Assembly: GCA_964057225.1 (NCBI GenBank)
Contig: OZ059896.1
Location: forward strand, 4,092,001-4,156,000
DNA: 64,000 bases
Direction of reading: 5' to 3'
From: Auanema rhodensis
Lineage: Eukaryota > Nematoda > Chromadorea > Rhabditida > Rhabditidae
Shown: positions 22,459-35,090 of the stretch, piece by piece
Numbering within the stretch: the first letter of the stretch is position 1
Layout: each line of letters opens with the position of its first letter
Made by a program: the position numbers and the translations under genes
Notes under the pieces: model-generated
What the model saw: the letters and a program-made list of their open reading frames with translations, nothing else
Told to the model about the DNA's origin: nothing
Databases searched by the model: none

Positions 22459-24564
22459 GAATGCACTATACTACATTGTGAAAAGCTTAATACAAAAATT
22501 AGTTATGATCGTTTGAAAAATGATGCATTAGTGTATGTTGAGTTTCCATGTACACTCAAAATTGCTTCCAAAAACATTTTGACAAAAATTTTTTCGAAAA
22601 ATTTCAAAATAATTTAGCGAAAAGTAGATGTTTTCAGATTCCTTTTTTTGAGGCAAAAACGATGGACAATGTTATTCAACGAAAAAATTAATTCTTCAGG
22701 GTGAAAATCGAAAATATAAGTGTGAACTTATATCAGTTGATATCTCGGTGAATTTTTCAGCTAGCGCAAATCTGATAACACAGATCGACGCAGCTTAAAA
22801 ATCCGCATCGAATGCACTATACTACATTGAGAAACGCTTAATACAAAAATTAGTTATGATCGTTTGAAAAATGATGCATTAGTGTATGTTGAGTTTCCAT
22901 GTACACTCAAAATTGCTTCCAAAAACATTTTGACAAAAATTTTTTCGAAAAATTTCAAAATAATTTAGCGAAAAGTAGATGTTTTTAGATTCCTTTTTTT
23001 AAGGCAAAAACGATGGACAATGTTATTCAACGAAAAAATTAATTCTTCAGGGTGAAAATCGAGGATATAAGTGTGAACTTATATCAGTTGATATCTCGGT
23101 GCATTTTCAAGCTAGCGCAAATCTGATAGTACAGATCGACGCAGCTTAAAAATCCGCATCGAATGCACTATACTACATTGAGAAACGCTTAATACAAAAA
23201 TAAGTTATGATCGTTTGAAAAATGATGCATTAGTGTATGTTGAGTTTCCATGTACACTCAAAATTGCTTCCAAAAACAATTTGACAAAAATTGTTTCGAA
23301 AAATTTCAAAATAATTTAGCAAAAAGTAGATGTTTTTAGATTCCTTTTTTCGAGGCAAAAACGATGGACAATGTTATTCAACGAAAAAATTAATTCTTCA
23401 GGGTGAAAATCGAGGATATAAGTGTGAACTTATATCAGTTGATATCTCGGTGCATTTTTAAGCTAGCGGAAATTTAATAACACAGATCGACGCAGCTTAA
23501 AAATCCGCATCGAATGCACTATACTACATTGAGAAACGCTTAATACAAAAATTAGTTATGATCGTTTGAAAAATGATGCATTAGTGTATGTTGAGTTTCC
23601 ATGTACACTCAAAATTGCTTCCAAAAACATTTTGACAAAAATTTTTTCGAAAAATTTCAAAATAATTTAGCGAAAAGTAGATGTTTTCAGATTCCTTTTT
23701 TTGAGGCAAAAACGATGGACAATGTTATTCAACGAAAAAATTAATTCTTCAGGGTGAAAATCGAAAATATAAGTGTGAACTTATATCAGTTGATATCTCG
23801 GTGAATTTTTCAGCTAGCGCAAATCTGATAACACAGATCGACGCAGCTTAAAAATCCGCATCGAATGCACTATACTACATTGAGAAACGCTTAATACAAA
23901 AATTAGTTATGATCGTTTGAAAAATGATGCATTAGTGTATGTTGAGTTTCCATGTACACTCAAAATTGCTTCCAAAAACATTTTGACAAAAATTTTTTCG
24001 AAAAATTTCAAAATAATTTAGCGAAAAGTAGATGTTTTTAGATTCCTTTTTTTAAGGCAAAAACGATGGACAATGTTATTCAACGAAAAAATTAATTCTT
24101 CAGGGTGAAAATCGAGGATATAAGTGTGAACTTATATCAGTTGATATCTCGGTGCATTTTCAAGCTAGCGCAAATCTGATAGTACAGATCGACGCAGCTT
24201 AAAAATCCGCATCGAATGCACTATACTACATTGAGAAACGCTTAATACAAAAATAAGTTATGATCGTTTGAAAAATGATGCATTAGTGTATGTTGAGTTT
24301 CCATGTACACTCAAAATTGCTTCCAAAAACAATTTGACAAAAATTGTTTCGAAAAATTTCAAAATAATTTAGCAAAAAGTAGATGTTTTTAGATTCCTTT
24401 TTTCGAGGCAAAAACGATGGACAATGTTATTCAACGAAAAAATTAATTCTTCAGGGTGAAAATCGAGGATATAAGTGTGAACTTATATCAGTTGATATCT
24501 CGGTGCATTTTTAAGCTAGCGGAAATTTAATAACACAGATCGACGCAGCTTAAAAATCCGCATC
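22459..24564 (+). repeat. Tandem trimer duplication, two copies of 1053 bp
   Basis: Copies are 22459-23511 and 23512-24564. Shared private markers prove a direct duplication: CCTTTTTTTAAGG in the second monomers (22810 and 23863), and AATAAGTTATG, AACAATTTGACAAAAATTG and AGCAAAAAG together in the third (23161 and 24214). The first monomers (22459 and 23512) both carry TTTCAGATTCC, CGAAAATATA and GTGAATTTTTC but differ in head (ATTGTG versus ATTGAG), so one breakpoint lies in or near a monomer head. Confidence 0.9.
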
Positions 24565-27500
24565 GAATGCACTATACTACATTAAGAAAAGCTTAATACA
24601 AAAATTAGTTATGATCGTTTGAAAAATGATGCATTAGTGTATGTTGAGTTTCCATGTACACTCAAAATTGCTTCCAAAAACATTTTGACAAAAAATTTTC
24701 GTAAAATTTCAAAATAATTTAGCGAAAAGTAGATGTTTTTAGATTCCTTTTTTCAAGGCAAAAACGATGGACAATGTAATTCAACGAAAAAATTAATTCT
24801 TCAGGGTGAAAATCGAGGATATAAGTGTGAACTTATATCAGTTGATATCTCGGTGCATTTTCAAGCTAGCGCAAATCTGATAGTACAGATCGACGCAGCT
24901 TAAAAATCCGCATTGAATGCACTATACTACATTGTGAAAAGCTTAATACAAAAATTAGTTATGATCGTTTGAAAAATGATGCATTAGTGTATGTTGAGTT
25001 TCCATGTACACTCAAAATTGCTTCCAAAAACATTTTGACAAAAATTTTTTCGAAAAATTTCAAAATAATTTAGCGAAAAGTAGATGTTTTCAGATTCCTT
25101 TTTTTGAGGCAAAAACGATGGACAATGTTATTCAACGAAAAAATTAATTCTTCAGGGTGAAAATCGAGGATATAAGTGTGAACTTATATCAGTTGATATC
25201 TCGGTGCATTTTTAAGCTAGCGGAAATTTAATAACACAGATCGACGCAGCTTAAAAATCCGCATCGAATGCACTATACTACATTAAGAAAAGCTTAATAC
25301 AAAAATTAGTTATGATCGTTTGAAAAATGATGCATTAGTGTATGTTGAGTTTCCATGTACACTCAAAATTGCTTCCAAAAACATTTTGACAAAAAATTTT
25401 CGTAAAATTTCAAAATAATTTAGCGAAAAGTAGATGTTTTTAGATTCCTTTTTTCAAGGCAAAAACGATGGACAATGTTATTCAACGAAAAAATTAATTC
25501 TTCAGGGTGAAAATCGAGGATATAAGTGTGAACTTATATCAGTTGATATCTCGGTGCATTTTTAAGCTAGCGGAAATTTAATAACACAGATCGACGCAGC
25601 TTAAAAATCCGCATCGAATGCACTATACTACATTAAGAAAAGCTTAATACAAAAATTAGTTATGATCGTTTGAAAAATGATGCATTAGTGTATGTTGAGT
25701 TTCCATGTACACTCAAAATTGCTTCCAAAAACATTTTGACAAAAAATTTTCGTAAAATTTCAAAATATTTTAGCGAAAAGTAGATGTTTTTAGATTCCTT
25801 TTTTCGAGGCAAAAACGATGGACAATGTTATTCAACGAAAAAATTAATTCTTCAGGGTGAAAATCGAAAATATAAGTGTGAACTTATATCAGTTGATATC
25901 TCGGTGAATTTTTCAGCTAGCGCAAATCTGATAACACAGATCGACGCAGCTCAAAAATCCGCATCGAATGCACTATACTACATTGAGAAACGCTTTATAC
26001 CAAAATTAGTTCTGATCGTTTGAAAAATGATGCATTAGTGTATGTTGAGTTTCCATGTACACTCAAAATTGCTTCCAAAAACATTTTGACAAAAATTTTT
26101 TCGAAAAATTTCAAAATAATTTAGCGAAAAGTAGATGTTTTCAGATTCCTTTTTTTGAGGCAAAAACGATGGACAATGTTATTCAACGAAAAAATTAATT
26201 CTTCAGGGTGAAAATCGAGGATATAAGTGTGAACTTATATCAGTTGATATCTCGGTGCCTTTTTAAGCTAGCGGAAATCTGATAACACAGATCGACGCAG
26301 CTTAAAAATCCGCATCGAATGCACTATACTACATTAAGAAAAGCTTAATACAAAAATTAGTTATGATCGTTTGGAAAATGATGCATTAGTGTATGTTGAG
26401 TTTCCATGTACACTCAAAATTGCTTCCAAAAACATTTTGACAAAAAGTTTTTCGAAAAATTTCAAAATAGTTTAGCGAAAAGTAGATGTTTTTAGATTCC
26501 TTTTTTCGAGGCAAAAACGATGGACAATGTTATTCAACGAAAAAATTAATTCTTCAGGGTGAAAATCGAGGATATAAGTGTGAACTTATATCAGTTGATA
26601 TCTCGGTGCATTTTCAAGCTAGCGCAAATCTGATAGTACAGATCGACGCAGCTTAAAAATCCGCATCGAATGCACTATACTACATTGAGAAACGCTTAAT
26701 ACAAAAATTAGTCATGATCGTTTGAAAAATGATGCATTAGTGTATGTTGAGTTTCCATGTACACTCAACATTGCTTCCAAAAACATTTTGACAAAAATTT
26801 TTTCGAAAATTTCAAAATAATTTAGCGAAAAGTAGATGTTTTTAGATTCCTTTTTTCGAGGCAAAAACGATGGACAATGTTATTCAACGAAAAAATTAAT
26901 TCTTCAGGGTGAAAATCGAAAATATAAGTGTGAACTTATATCAGTTGATATCTCGGTGCATTTTTCAGCTAGCGCAAATCTGATAACACAGATCGACGCA
27001 GCTTAAAAATCCGCATCGAATGCACTATACTACATTGAGAAACGCTTTATACCAAAATTAGTTATGATCGTTTGAAAAATGATGCATTAGTGTATGTTGA
27101 GTTTCCATGTACACTCAAAATTGCTTCCAAAAACATTTTGACAAAAATTTTTTCGAAAAATTTCAAAATAATTTAGCGAAAAGTAGATGTTTTCAGATTC
27201 CTTTTTTTGAGGCAAAAACGATGGACAATGTTATTCAACGAAAAAATTAATTCTTCAGGGTGAAAATCGAGGATATAAGTGTGAACTTATATCAGTTGAT
27301 ATCTCGGTGCCTTTTTAAGCTAGCGGAAATCTGATAACACAGATCGACGCAGCTTAAAAATCCGCATCGAATGCACTATACTACATTAAGAAAAGCTTAA
27401 TACAAAAATTAGTTATGATCGTTTGGAAAATGATGCATTAGTGTATGTTGAGTTTCCATGTACACTCAAAATTGCTTCCAAAAACATTTTGACAAAAATT

Positions 27501-27719
27501 TTTTCGAAAAATTTCAAAATAATTTAGCGAAAAGTAGATGTTTTTAGATTCCTTTTTTCGAGGCAAAAACGATGGACAATGTTATTCAACGAAAAAATTA
27601 ATTCTTCAGGGTGAAAATCGAGGATATAAGTGTGAACTTATATCAGTTGATATCTCGGTGCATTTTTAAGCTAGCGGAAATTTGATAACACAGATCGACG
27701 CAGCTTAAAAATCCGCATT
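24565..27719 (+). repeat. Composite block, copy 2
   Basis: Monomer starts: 24565, 24915, 25266, 25616, 25966, 26317, 26668, 27018, 27369. It has the core order of copy 1 with one extra CGTAAAATTT monomer (25266), then continues into a 4-monomer-HOR-like run: AAAAAGTTTTTCG monomer (26317), AGTCATG 350-bp monomer (26668, with GAAAAGTAG instead of GAAAATTAG), GCTTTATACC monomer (27018), ATTAAG monomer (27369). Private changes: TGTAATTCAACG at 24776-24787, TTAGTTCTGATCG at 26008-26020, AAAATAGTTTAGCG at about 26464-26477. Confidence 0.8.
25784..26023 (+). other. 79-codon open frame, second copy, judged non-coding
   Basis: Same frame as 21575-21814, in the 25616 monomer and its neighbour. It differs near the end by one Met-to-Leu change caused by TTAGTTCTGATCG for TTAGTTATGATCG. 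The only changes among the three copies alter amino acids, and no promoter or translation context distinguishes this monomer from its neighbours. Confidence 0.8.
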
Positions 27720-28070
27720 GAATGCACTATACTACATTGTGAAAAGCTTAATACAAAAATTAGTTATGATCGTTTGGAAAATGATGCATTAGTGTATGTT
27801 GAGTTTCCATGTACACTCAAAATTGCTTCCAAAAACATTTTGACAAAAATTTTTTCGAAAAATTTCAAAATAATTTAGCGAAAAGTAGATGTTTTCAGAT
27901 TCCTTTTTTTGAGGCAAAAACGATGGACAATGTTATTCAACGAAAAAATTAATTCTTCAGGGTGAAAATCGAGGATATAAGTGTGAACTTATATCAGTTG
28001 ATATCTCGGTGCATTTTTAAGCTAGCGGAAATTTAATAACACAGATCGACGCAGCTTAAAAATCCGCATT
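27720..28070 (+). repeat. Linking B monomer with ATTGTG head
   Basis: A single monomer with GTTTGGAAAA, TTTCAGATTCC and an AATTTAATAACAC tail followed by TCCGCATTG. It joins the composite block to the 7-kb superrepeat and is related to the monomers at 31230, 33687, 34740, 38249 and 41056, which carry similar middles with ATTGAG heads. Confidence 0.75.
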
Positions 28071-31000
28071 GAATGCACTATACTACATTGTGAAAAGCTT
28101 AATACAAAAATTAGTTATGATCGTTTGGAAAATGATGCATTAGTGTATGTTGAGTTTCCATGTACACTCAAAATTGCTTCCAAAAACATTTTGACAAAAA
28201 TGTTTTCGAAAAATTTCAAAATAATTTAGCGAAAAGTAGATGTTTTTAGATTCCTTTTTTCGAGGCAAAAACGATGGACAATGTTATTCAACGAAAAAAT
28301 TAATTCTTCAGGGTGAAAATCGAGGATATAAGTGTGAACTTATATCAGTTGATATCTCGGTGCATTTTTAAGCTAGCGGAAATTTGATAACACAGATCGA
28401 CGCAGCTTAAAAATCCGCATTGAATGCACTATACTACATTGTGAAAAGCTTAATACAAAAATTAGTTATGATCGTTTAGAAAATGATGCATTAGTGTATG
28501 TTGAGTTTCCATGTACACTCAAAATTGCTTCCAAAAACATTTTGACAAAAATTTTTTCGAAAAATTTCAAAATAATTTAGCGAAAAGTAGATGTTTTTAG
28601 ATTCCTTTTTTCGAGGCAAAAACGATGGACAATGTTATTCAACGAAAAAATTGATTCTTCAGGGTGAAAATCGAGGATATAAGTGTGAACTTATATCAGT
28701 TGATATCTCGGTGCATTTTCAAGCTAGCGCAAATCTGATAACACAGATCGACGCAGCTTAAAAATCCGCATCGAATGCACTATACTACATTGAGAAACGC
28801 TTAATACAAAAATTAGTTATGATCGTTTGAAAAATGATGCATTAGTGTATGTTGAGTTTCCATGTACACTCAAAATTGCTTCCAAAAACATTTTGACAAA
28901 AATTTTTTCGAAAAATTTCAAAATAATTTAGCGAAAAGTAGATGTTTTTAGATTCCTTTTTTCGAGGCAAAAACGATGGACAATGTTATTCAACGAAAAA
29001 ATTAATTCTTCAGGGTGAAAATCGAGGATATAAGTGTGAACTTATATCAGTTGATATCTCGGTGCATTTTTAAGCTAGCGGAAATTTAATAACACAGATC
29101 GACGCAGCTTAAAAATCCGCATCGAATGCACTATACTACATTAAGAAAAGCTTAATACAAAAATTAGTTATGATCGTTTGAAAAATGATGCATTAGTGTA
29201 TGTTGAGTTTCCATGTACACTCAAAATTGCTTCCAAAAACATTTTGACAAAAATTTTTTCGAAAAATTTCAAAATAATTTAGCGAAAAGTAGATGTTTTT
29301 AGATTCCTTTTTTCAAGGCAAAAACGATGGACAATGTTATTCAACGAAAAAATTAATTCTTCAGGGTGAAAATCGAGGATATAAGTGTGAACTTATATCA
29401 GTTGATATCTCGGTGCATTTTCAAGCTAGCGCAAATCTGATAGTACAGATCGACGCAGCTTAAAAATCCGCATCGAATGCACTATACTACATTAAGAAAA
29501 GCTTAATACAAAAATTAGTTATGATCGTTTGGAAAATGATGCATTAGTGTATGTTGAGTTTCCATGTACACTCAAAATTGCTTCCAAAAACATTTTGACA
29601 AAAATTTTTTCGAAAAATTTCAAAATAATTTAGCGAAAAGTAGATGTTTTTAGATTCCTTTTTTCAAGGCAAAAACGATGGACAATGTTATTCAACGAAA
29701 AAATTAATTCTTCAGGGTGAAAATCGAGGATATAAGTGTGAACTTATATCAGTTGATATCTCGGTGCATTTTCAAGCTAGCGCAAATCTGATAGTACAGA
29801 TCGACGCAGCTTAAAAATCCGCATCGAATGCACTATACTACATTAAGAAAAGCTTAATACAAAAATTAGTTATGATCGTTTGGAAAATGATGCATTAGTG
29901 TATGTTGAGTTTCCATGTACACTCAAAATTGCTTCCAAAAACATTTTGACAAAAATTTTTTCGAAAAATTTCAAAATAATTTAGCGAAAAGTAGATGTTT
30001 TTAGATTCCTTTTTTCGAGGCAAAAACGATGGACAATGTTATTCAACGAAAAAATTAATTCTTCAGGGTGAAAATCGAGGATATAAGTGTGAACTTATAT
30101 CAGTTGATATCTCGGTGCCTTTTTAAGCTAGCGGAAATCTGATAACACAGATCGACGCAGCTTAAAAAACCGCATCGAATGCACTATACTACATTAAGAA
30201 AAGCTTAATACAAAAATTAGTTATGATCGTTTGGAAAATGATGCATTAGTGTATGTTGAGTTTCCATGTACACTCAAAATTGCTTCCAAAAACATTTTGA
30301 CAAAAATTTTTTCGAAAAATTTCAAAATAATTTAGCGAAAAGTAGATGTTTTTAGATTCCTTTTTTCGAGGCAAAAACGATGGACAATGTTATTCAACGA
30401 AAAAATTAATTCTTCAGGGTGAAAATCGAGGATATAAGTGTGAACTTATATCAGTTGATATCTCGGTGCATTTTTAAGCTAGCGGAAATTTGATAACACA
30501 GATCGACGCAGCTTAAAAATCCGCATTGAATGCACTATACTACATTGTGAAAAGCTTAATACAAAAATTAGTTATGATCGTTTGGAAAATGATGCATTAG
30601 TGTATGTTGAGTTTCCATGTACACTCAAAATTGCTTCCAAAAACATTTTGACAAAAATTTTTTCGAAAAATTTCAAAATAATTTAGCGAAAAGTAGATGT
30701 TTTTAGATTCCTTTTTTCGAGGCAAAAACGATGGACAATGTTATTCAACGAAAAAATTAATTCTTCAGGGTGAAAATCGAGGATATAAGTGTGAACTTAT
30801 ATCAGTTGATATCTCGGTGCCTTTTTAAGCTAGCGGAAATCTGATAACACAGATCGACGCAGCTTAAAAATCCGCATCGAATGCACTATACTACATTAAG
30901 AAAAGCTTAATACAAAAATTAGTTATGATCGTTTGGAAAATGATGCATTAGTGTATGTTGAGTTTCCATGTACACTCAAAATTGCTTCCAAAAACATTTT

Positions 31001-34000
31001 GACAAAAAGTTTTTCGAAAAATTTCAAAATAATTTAGCGAAAAGTAGATGTTTTTAGATTCCTTTTTTCGAGGCAAAAACGATGGACAATGTTATTCAAC
31101 GAAAAAATTAATTCTTCAGGGTGAAAATCGAGGATATAAGTGTGAACTTATATCAGTTGATATCTCGGTGCATTTTTAAGCTAGCGGAAATTTAATAACA
31201 CAGATCGACGCAGCTTAAAAATCCGCATCGAATGCACTATACTACATTGAGAAACGCTTAATACAAAAATTAGTTATGATCGTTTGGAAAATGATGCATT
31301 AGTGTATGTTGAGTTTCCATGTACACTCAAAATTGCTTCCAAAAACATTTTGACAAAAATTTTTTCGAAAAATTTCAAAATAATTTAGCGAAAAGTAGAT
31401 GTTTTCAGATTCCTTTTTTTGAGGCAAAAACGATGGACAATGTTATTCAACGAAAAAATTAATTCTTCAGGGTGAAAATCGAGGATATAAGTGTGAACTT
31501 ATATCAGTTGATATCTCGGTGCATTTTTAAGCTAGCGGAAATTTGATAACACAGATCGACGCAGCTTAAAAATCCGCATTGAATGCACTATACTACATTG
31601 TGAAAAGCTTAATACAAAAATTAGTTATGATCGTTTGGAAAATGATGCATTAGTGTATGTTGAGTTTCCATGTACACTCAAAATTGCTTCCAAAAACATT
31701 TTGACAAAAATTTTTTCGAAAAATTTCAAAATAATTTAGCGAAAAGTAGATGTTTTTAGATTCCTTTTTTCGAGGCAAAAACGATGGACAATGTTATTCA
31801 ACGAAAAAATTAATTCTTCAGGGTGAAAATCGAGGATATAAGTGTGAACTTATATCAGTTGATATCTCGGTGCCTTTTTAAGCTAGCGGAAATCTGATAA
31901 CACAGATCGACGCAGCTTAAAAAACCGCATCGAATGCACTATACTACATTGAGAAACGCTTAATACAAAAATTAGTTATGATCGTTTGGAAAATGATGCA
32001 TTAGTGTATGTTGAGTTTCCATGTACACTCAAAATTGCTTCCAAAAACATTTTGACAAAAATTTTTTCGAAAAATTTCAAAATAATTTAGCGAAAAGTAG
32101 ATGTTTTTAGATTCCTTTTTTTGAGGCAAAAACGATGGACAATGTTATTCAACGAAAAAATTAATTCTTCAGGGTGAAAATCGAGGATATAAGTGTGAAC
32201 TTATATCAGTTGATATCTCGGTGCATTTTTAAGCTAGCGGAAATTTGATAACACAGATCGACGCAGCTTAAAAATCCGCATTGAATGCACTATACTACAT
32301 TGTGAAAAGCTTAATACAAAAATTAGTTATGATCGTTTGGAAAATGATGCATTAGTGTATGTTGAGTTTCCATGTACACTCAAAATTGCTTCCAAAAACA
32401 TTTTGACAAAAATTTTTTCGAAAAATTTCAAAATAATTTAGCGAAAAGTAGATGTTTTTAGATTCCTTTTTTCGAGGCAAAAACGATGGACAGTGTTATT
32501 CAACGAAAAAATTAATTCTTCAGGGTGAAAATCGAGGATATAAGTGTGAACTTATATCAGTTGATATCTCGGTGCATTTTTAAGCTAGCGGAAATCTGAT
32601 AACACAGATCGACGCAGCTTAAAAATCCGCATCGAATGCACTATACTACATTAAGAAAAGCTTAATACAAAAATTAGTTATGATCGTTTGGAAAATGATG
32701 CATTAGTGTATGTTGAGTTTCCATGTACACTCAAAATTGCTTCCAAAAACATTTTGACAAAAATTTTTTCGAAAAATTTCAAAATAATTTAGCGAAAAGT
32801 AGATGTTTTTAGCTTCCTTTTTTCGAGGGAAAAACGATGGACAATGTTATTCAACGAAAAAATTAATTCTTCAGGGTGAAAATCGAGGATATAAGTGTGA
32901 ACTTATATCAGTTGATATCTCGGTGCCTTTTTAAGCTAGCGGAAATCTGATAACACAGATCGACGCAGCTTAAAAATCCGCATCGAATGCACTATACTAC
33001 ATTAAGAAAAGCTTAATACAAAAATTAGTTATGATCGTTTGGAAAATGATGCATTAGTGTATGTTGAGTTTCCATGTACACTCAAAATTGCTTCCAAAAA
33101 CATTTTGACAAAAATTTTTTCGAAAAATTTCAAAATAATTTAGCGAAAAGTAGATGTTTTTAGATTCCTTTTTTCGAGGCAAAAACGATGGACAATGTTA
33201 TTCAACGAAAAAATTAATTCTTCAGGGTGAAAATCGAGGATATAAGTGTGAACTTATATCAGTTGATATCTCGGTGCATTTTCAAGCTAGCGGAAATTTG
33301 ATAACACAGATCGACGCAGCTTAAAAATCCGCATCGAATGCACTATACTACATTGAGAAACGCTTAGTACAAAATTTAGTTATGATCGTTTGAAAAATGA
33401 TGCATTAGTGTATGTTGAGTTTCCATGTACACTCAAAATTGCTTCCAAAAACATTTTGACAAAAATTTTTTCGAAAAATTTCAAAATAATTTAGCGAAAA
33501 GTAGATGTTTTTAGATTCCGTTTTTCAAGGCAAAGACGATGGACAATGTTATTCAACGAAAAAATTAATTCTTCAGGGTGAAAATCGAGGATATAAGTGT
33601 GAACTTATATCAGTTGATATCTCGGTGCATTTTTAAGCTAGCGGAAATTTAATAACACAGATCGACGCAGCTTAAAAATCCGCATCGAATGCACTATACT
33701 ACATTGAGAAACGCTTAATACAAAAATTAGTTATGATCGTTTGGAAAATGATGCATTAGTGTATGTTGAGTTTCCATGTACACTCAAAATTGCTTCCAAA
33801 AACATTTTGACAAAAATTTTTTCGAAAAATTTCAAAATAATTTAGCGAAAAGTAGATGTTTTCAGATTCCTTTTTTTGAGGCAAAAACGATGGACAATGT
33901 TATTCAACGAAAAAATTAATTCTTCAGGGTGAAAATCGAGGATATAAGTGTGAACTTATATCAGTTGATATCTCGGTGCATTTTTAAGCTAGCGGAAATT

Positions 34001-35090
34001 TGATAACACAGATCGACGCAGCTTAAAAATCCGCATTGAATGCACTATACTACATTGTGAAAAGCTTAATACAAAAATTAGTTATGATCGTTTGGAAAAT
34101 GATGCATTAGTGTATGTTGAGTTTCCATGTACACTCAAAATTGCTTCCAAAAACATTTTGACAAAAATGTTTTCGAAAAATTTCAAAATAATTTAGCGAA
34201 AAGTAGATGTTTTTAGATTCCTTTTTTCGAGGCAAAAACGATGGACAATGTTATTCAACGAAAAAATTAATTCTTCAGGGTGAAAATCGAGGATATAAGT
34301 GTGAACTTATATCAGTTGATATCTCGGTGCATTTTTAAGCTAGCGGAAATTTGATAACACAGATCGACGCAGCTTAAAAATCCGCATCGAATGCACTATA
34401 CTACATTGAGAAACGCTTAATACAAAAATTAGTTATGATCGTTTGGAAAATGATGCATTAGTGTATGTTGAGTTTCCATGTACACTCAAAATTGCTTCCA
34501 AAAACATTTTGACAAAAAGTTTTTCGAAAAATTTCAAAATAATTTAGCGAAAAGTAGATGTTTTTAGATTCCTTTTTTCGAGGCAAAAACGATGGACAAT
34601 GTTATTCAACGAAAAAATTAATTCTTCAGGGTGAAAATCGAGGATATAAGTGTGAACTTATATCAGTTGATATCTCGGTGCATTTTTAAGCTAGCGGAAA
34701 TTTAATAACACAGATCGACGCAGCTTAAAAATCCGCATCGAATGCACTATACTACATTGAGAAACGCTTAATACAAAAATTAGTTATGATCGTTTGGAAA
34801 ATGATGCATTAGTGTATGTTGAGTTTCCATGTACACTCAAAATTGCTTCCAAAAACATTTTGACAAAAATTTTTTCGAAAAATTTCAAAATAATTTAGCG
34901 AAAAGTAGATGTTTTCAGATTCCTTTTTTTGAGGCAAAAACGATGGACAATGTTATTCAACGAAAAAATTAATTCTTCAGGGTGAAAATCGAGGATATAA
35001 GTGTGAACTTATATCAGTTGATATCTCGGTGCATTTTTAAGCTAGCGGAAATTTGATAACACAGATCGACGCAGCTTAAAAATCCGCATT
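28071..35090 (+). repeat. 7.0-kb superrepeat of 20 monomers, copy 1
   Basis: Twenty monomers from 28071. Signature order: ATGTTTTCG (28071); GTTTAGAAAA with TTGATTCTTC (28422); AATTTAATAACAC tail (28773); two CAAGG monomers (29124, 29475); CCTTTTTAAG tail with AAAAAACCGC (29826); 30177; 30528; AAAAAGTTTTTCG (30879); TTTCAGATTCC (31230). Then a divergent section (31581, 31932, 32283), TTTTAGCTTCC with CGAGGGAAAAACG (32634), 32985, CTTAGTACAAAATTTAG with GATTCCGTTTTTC and CAAAGACG (33336), 33687, ATGTTTTCG (34038), 34389, 34740. Most signatures recur in the same order one superrepeat downstream. Confidence 0.82.
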
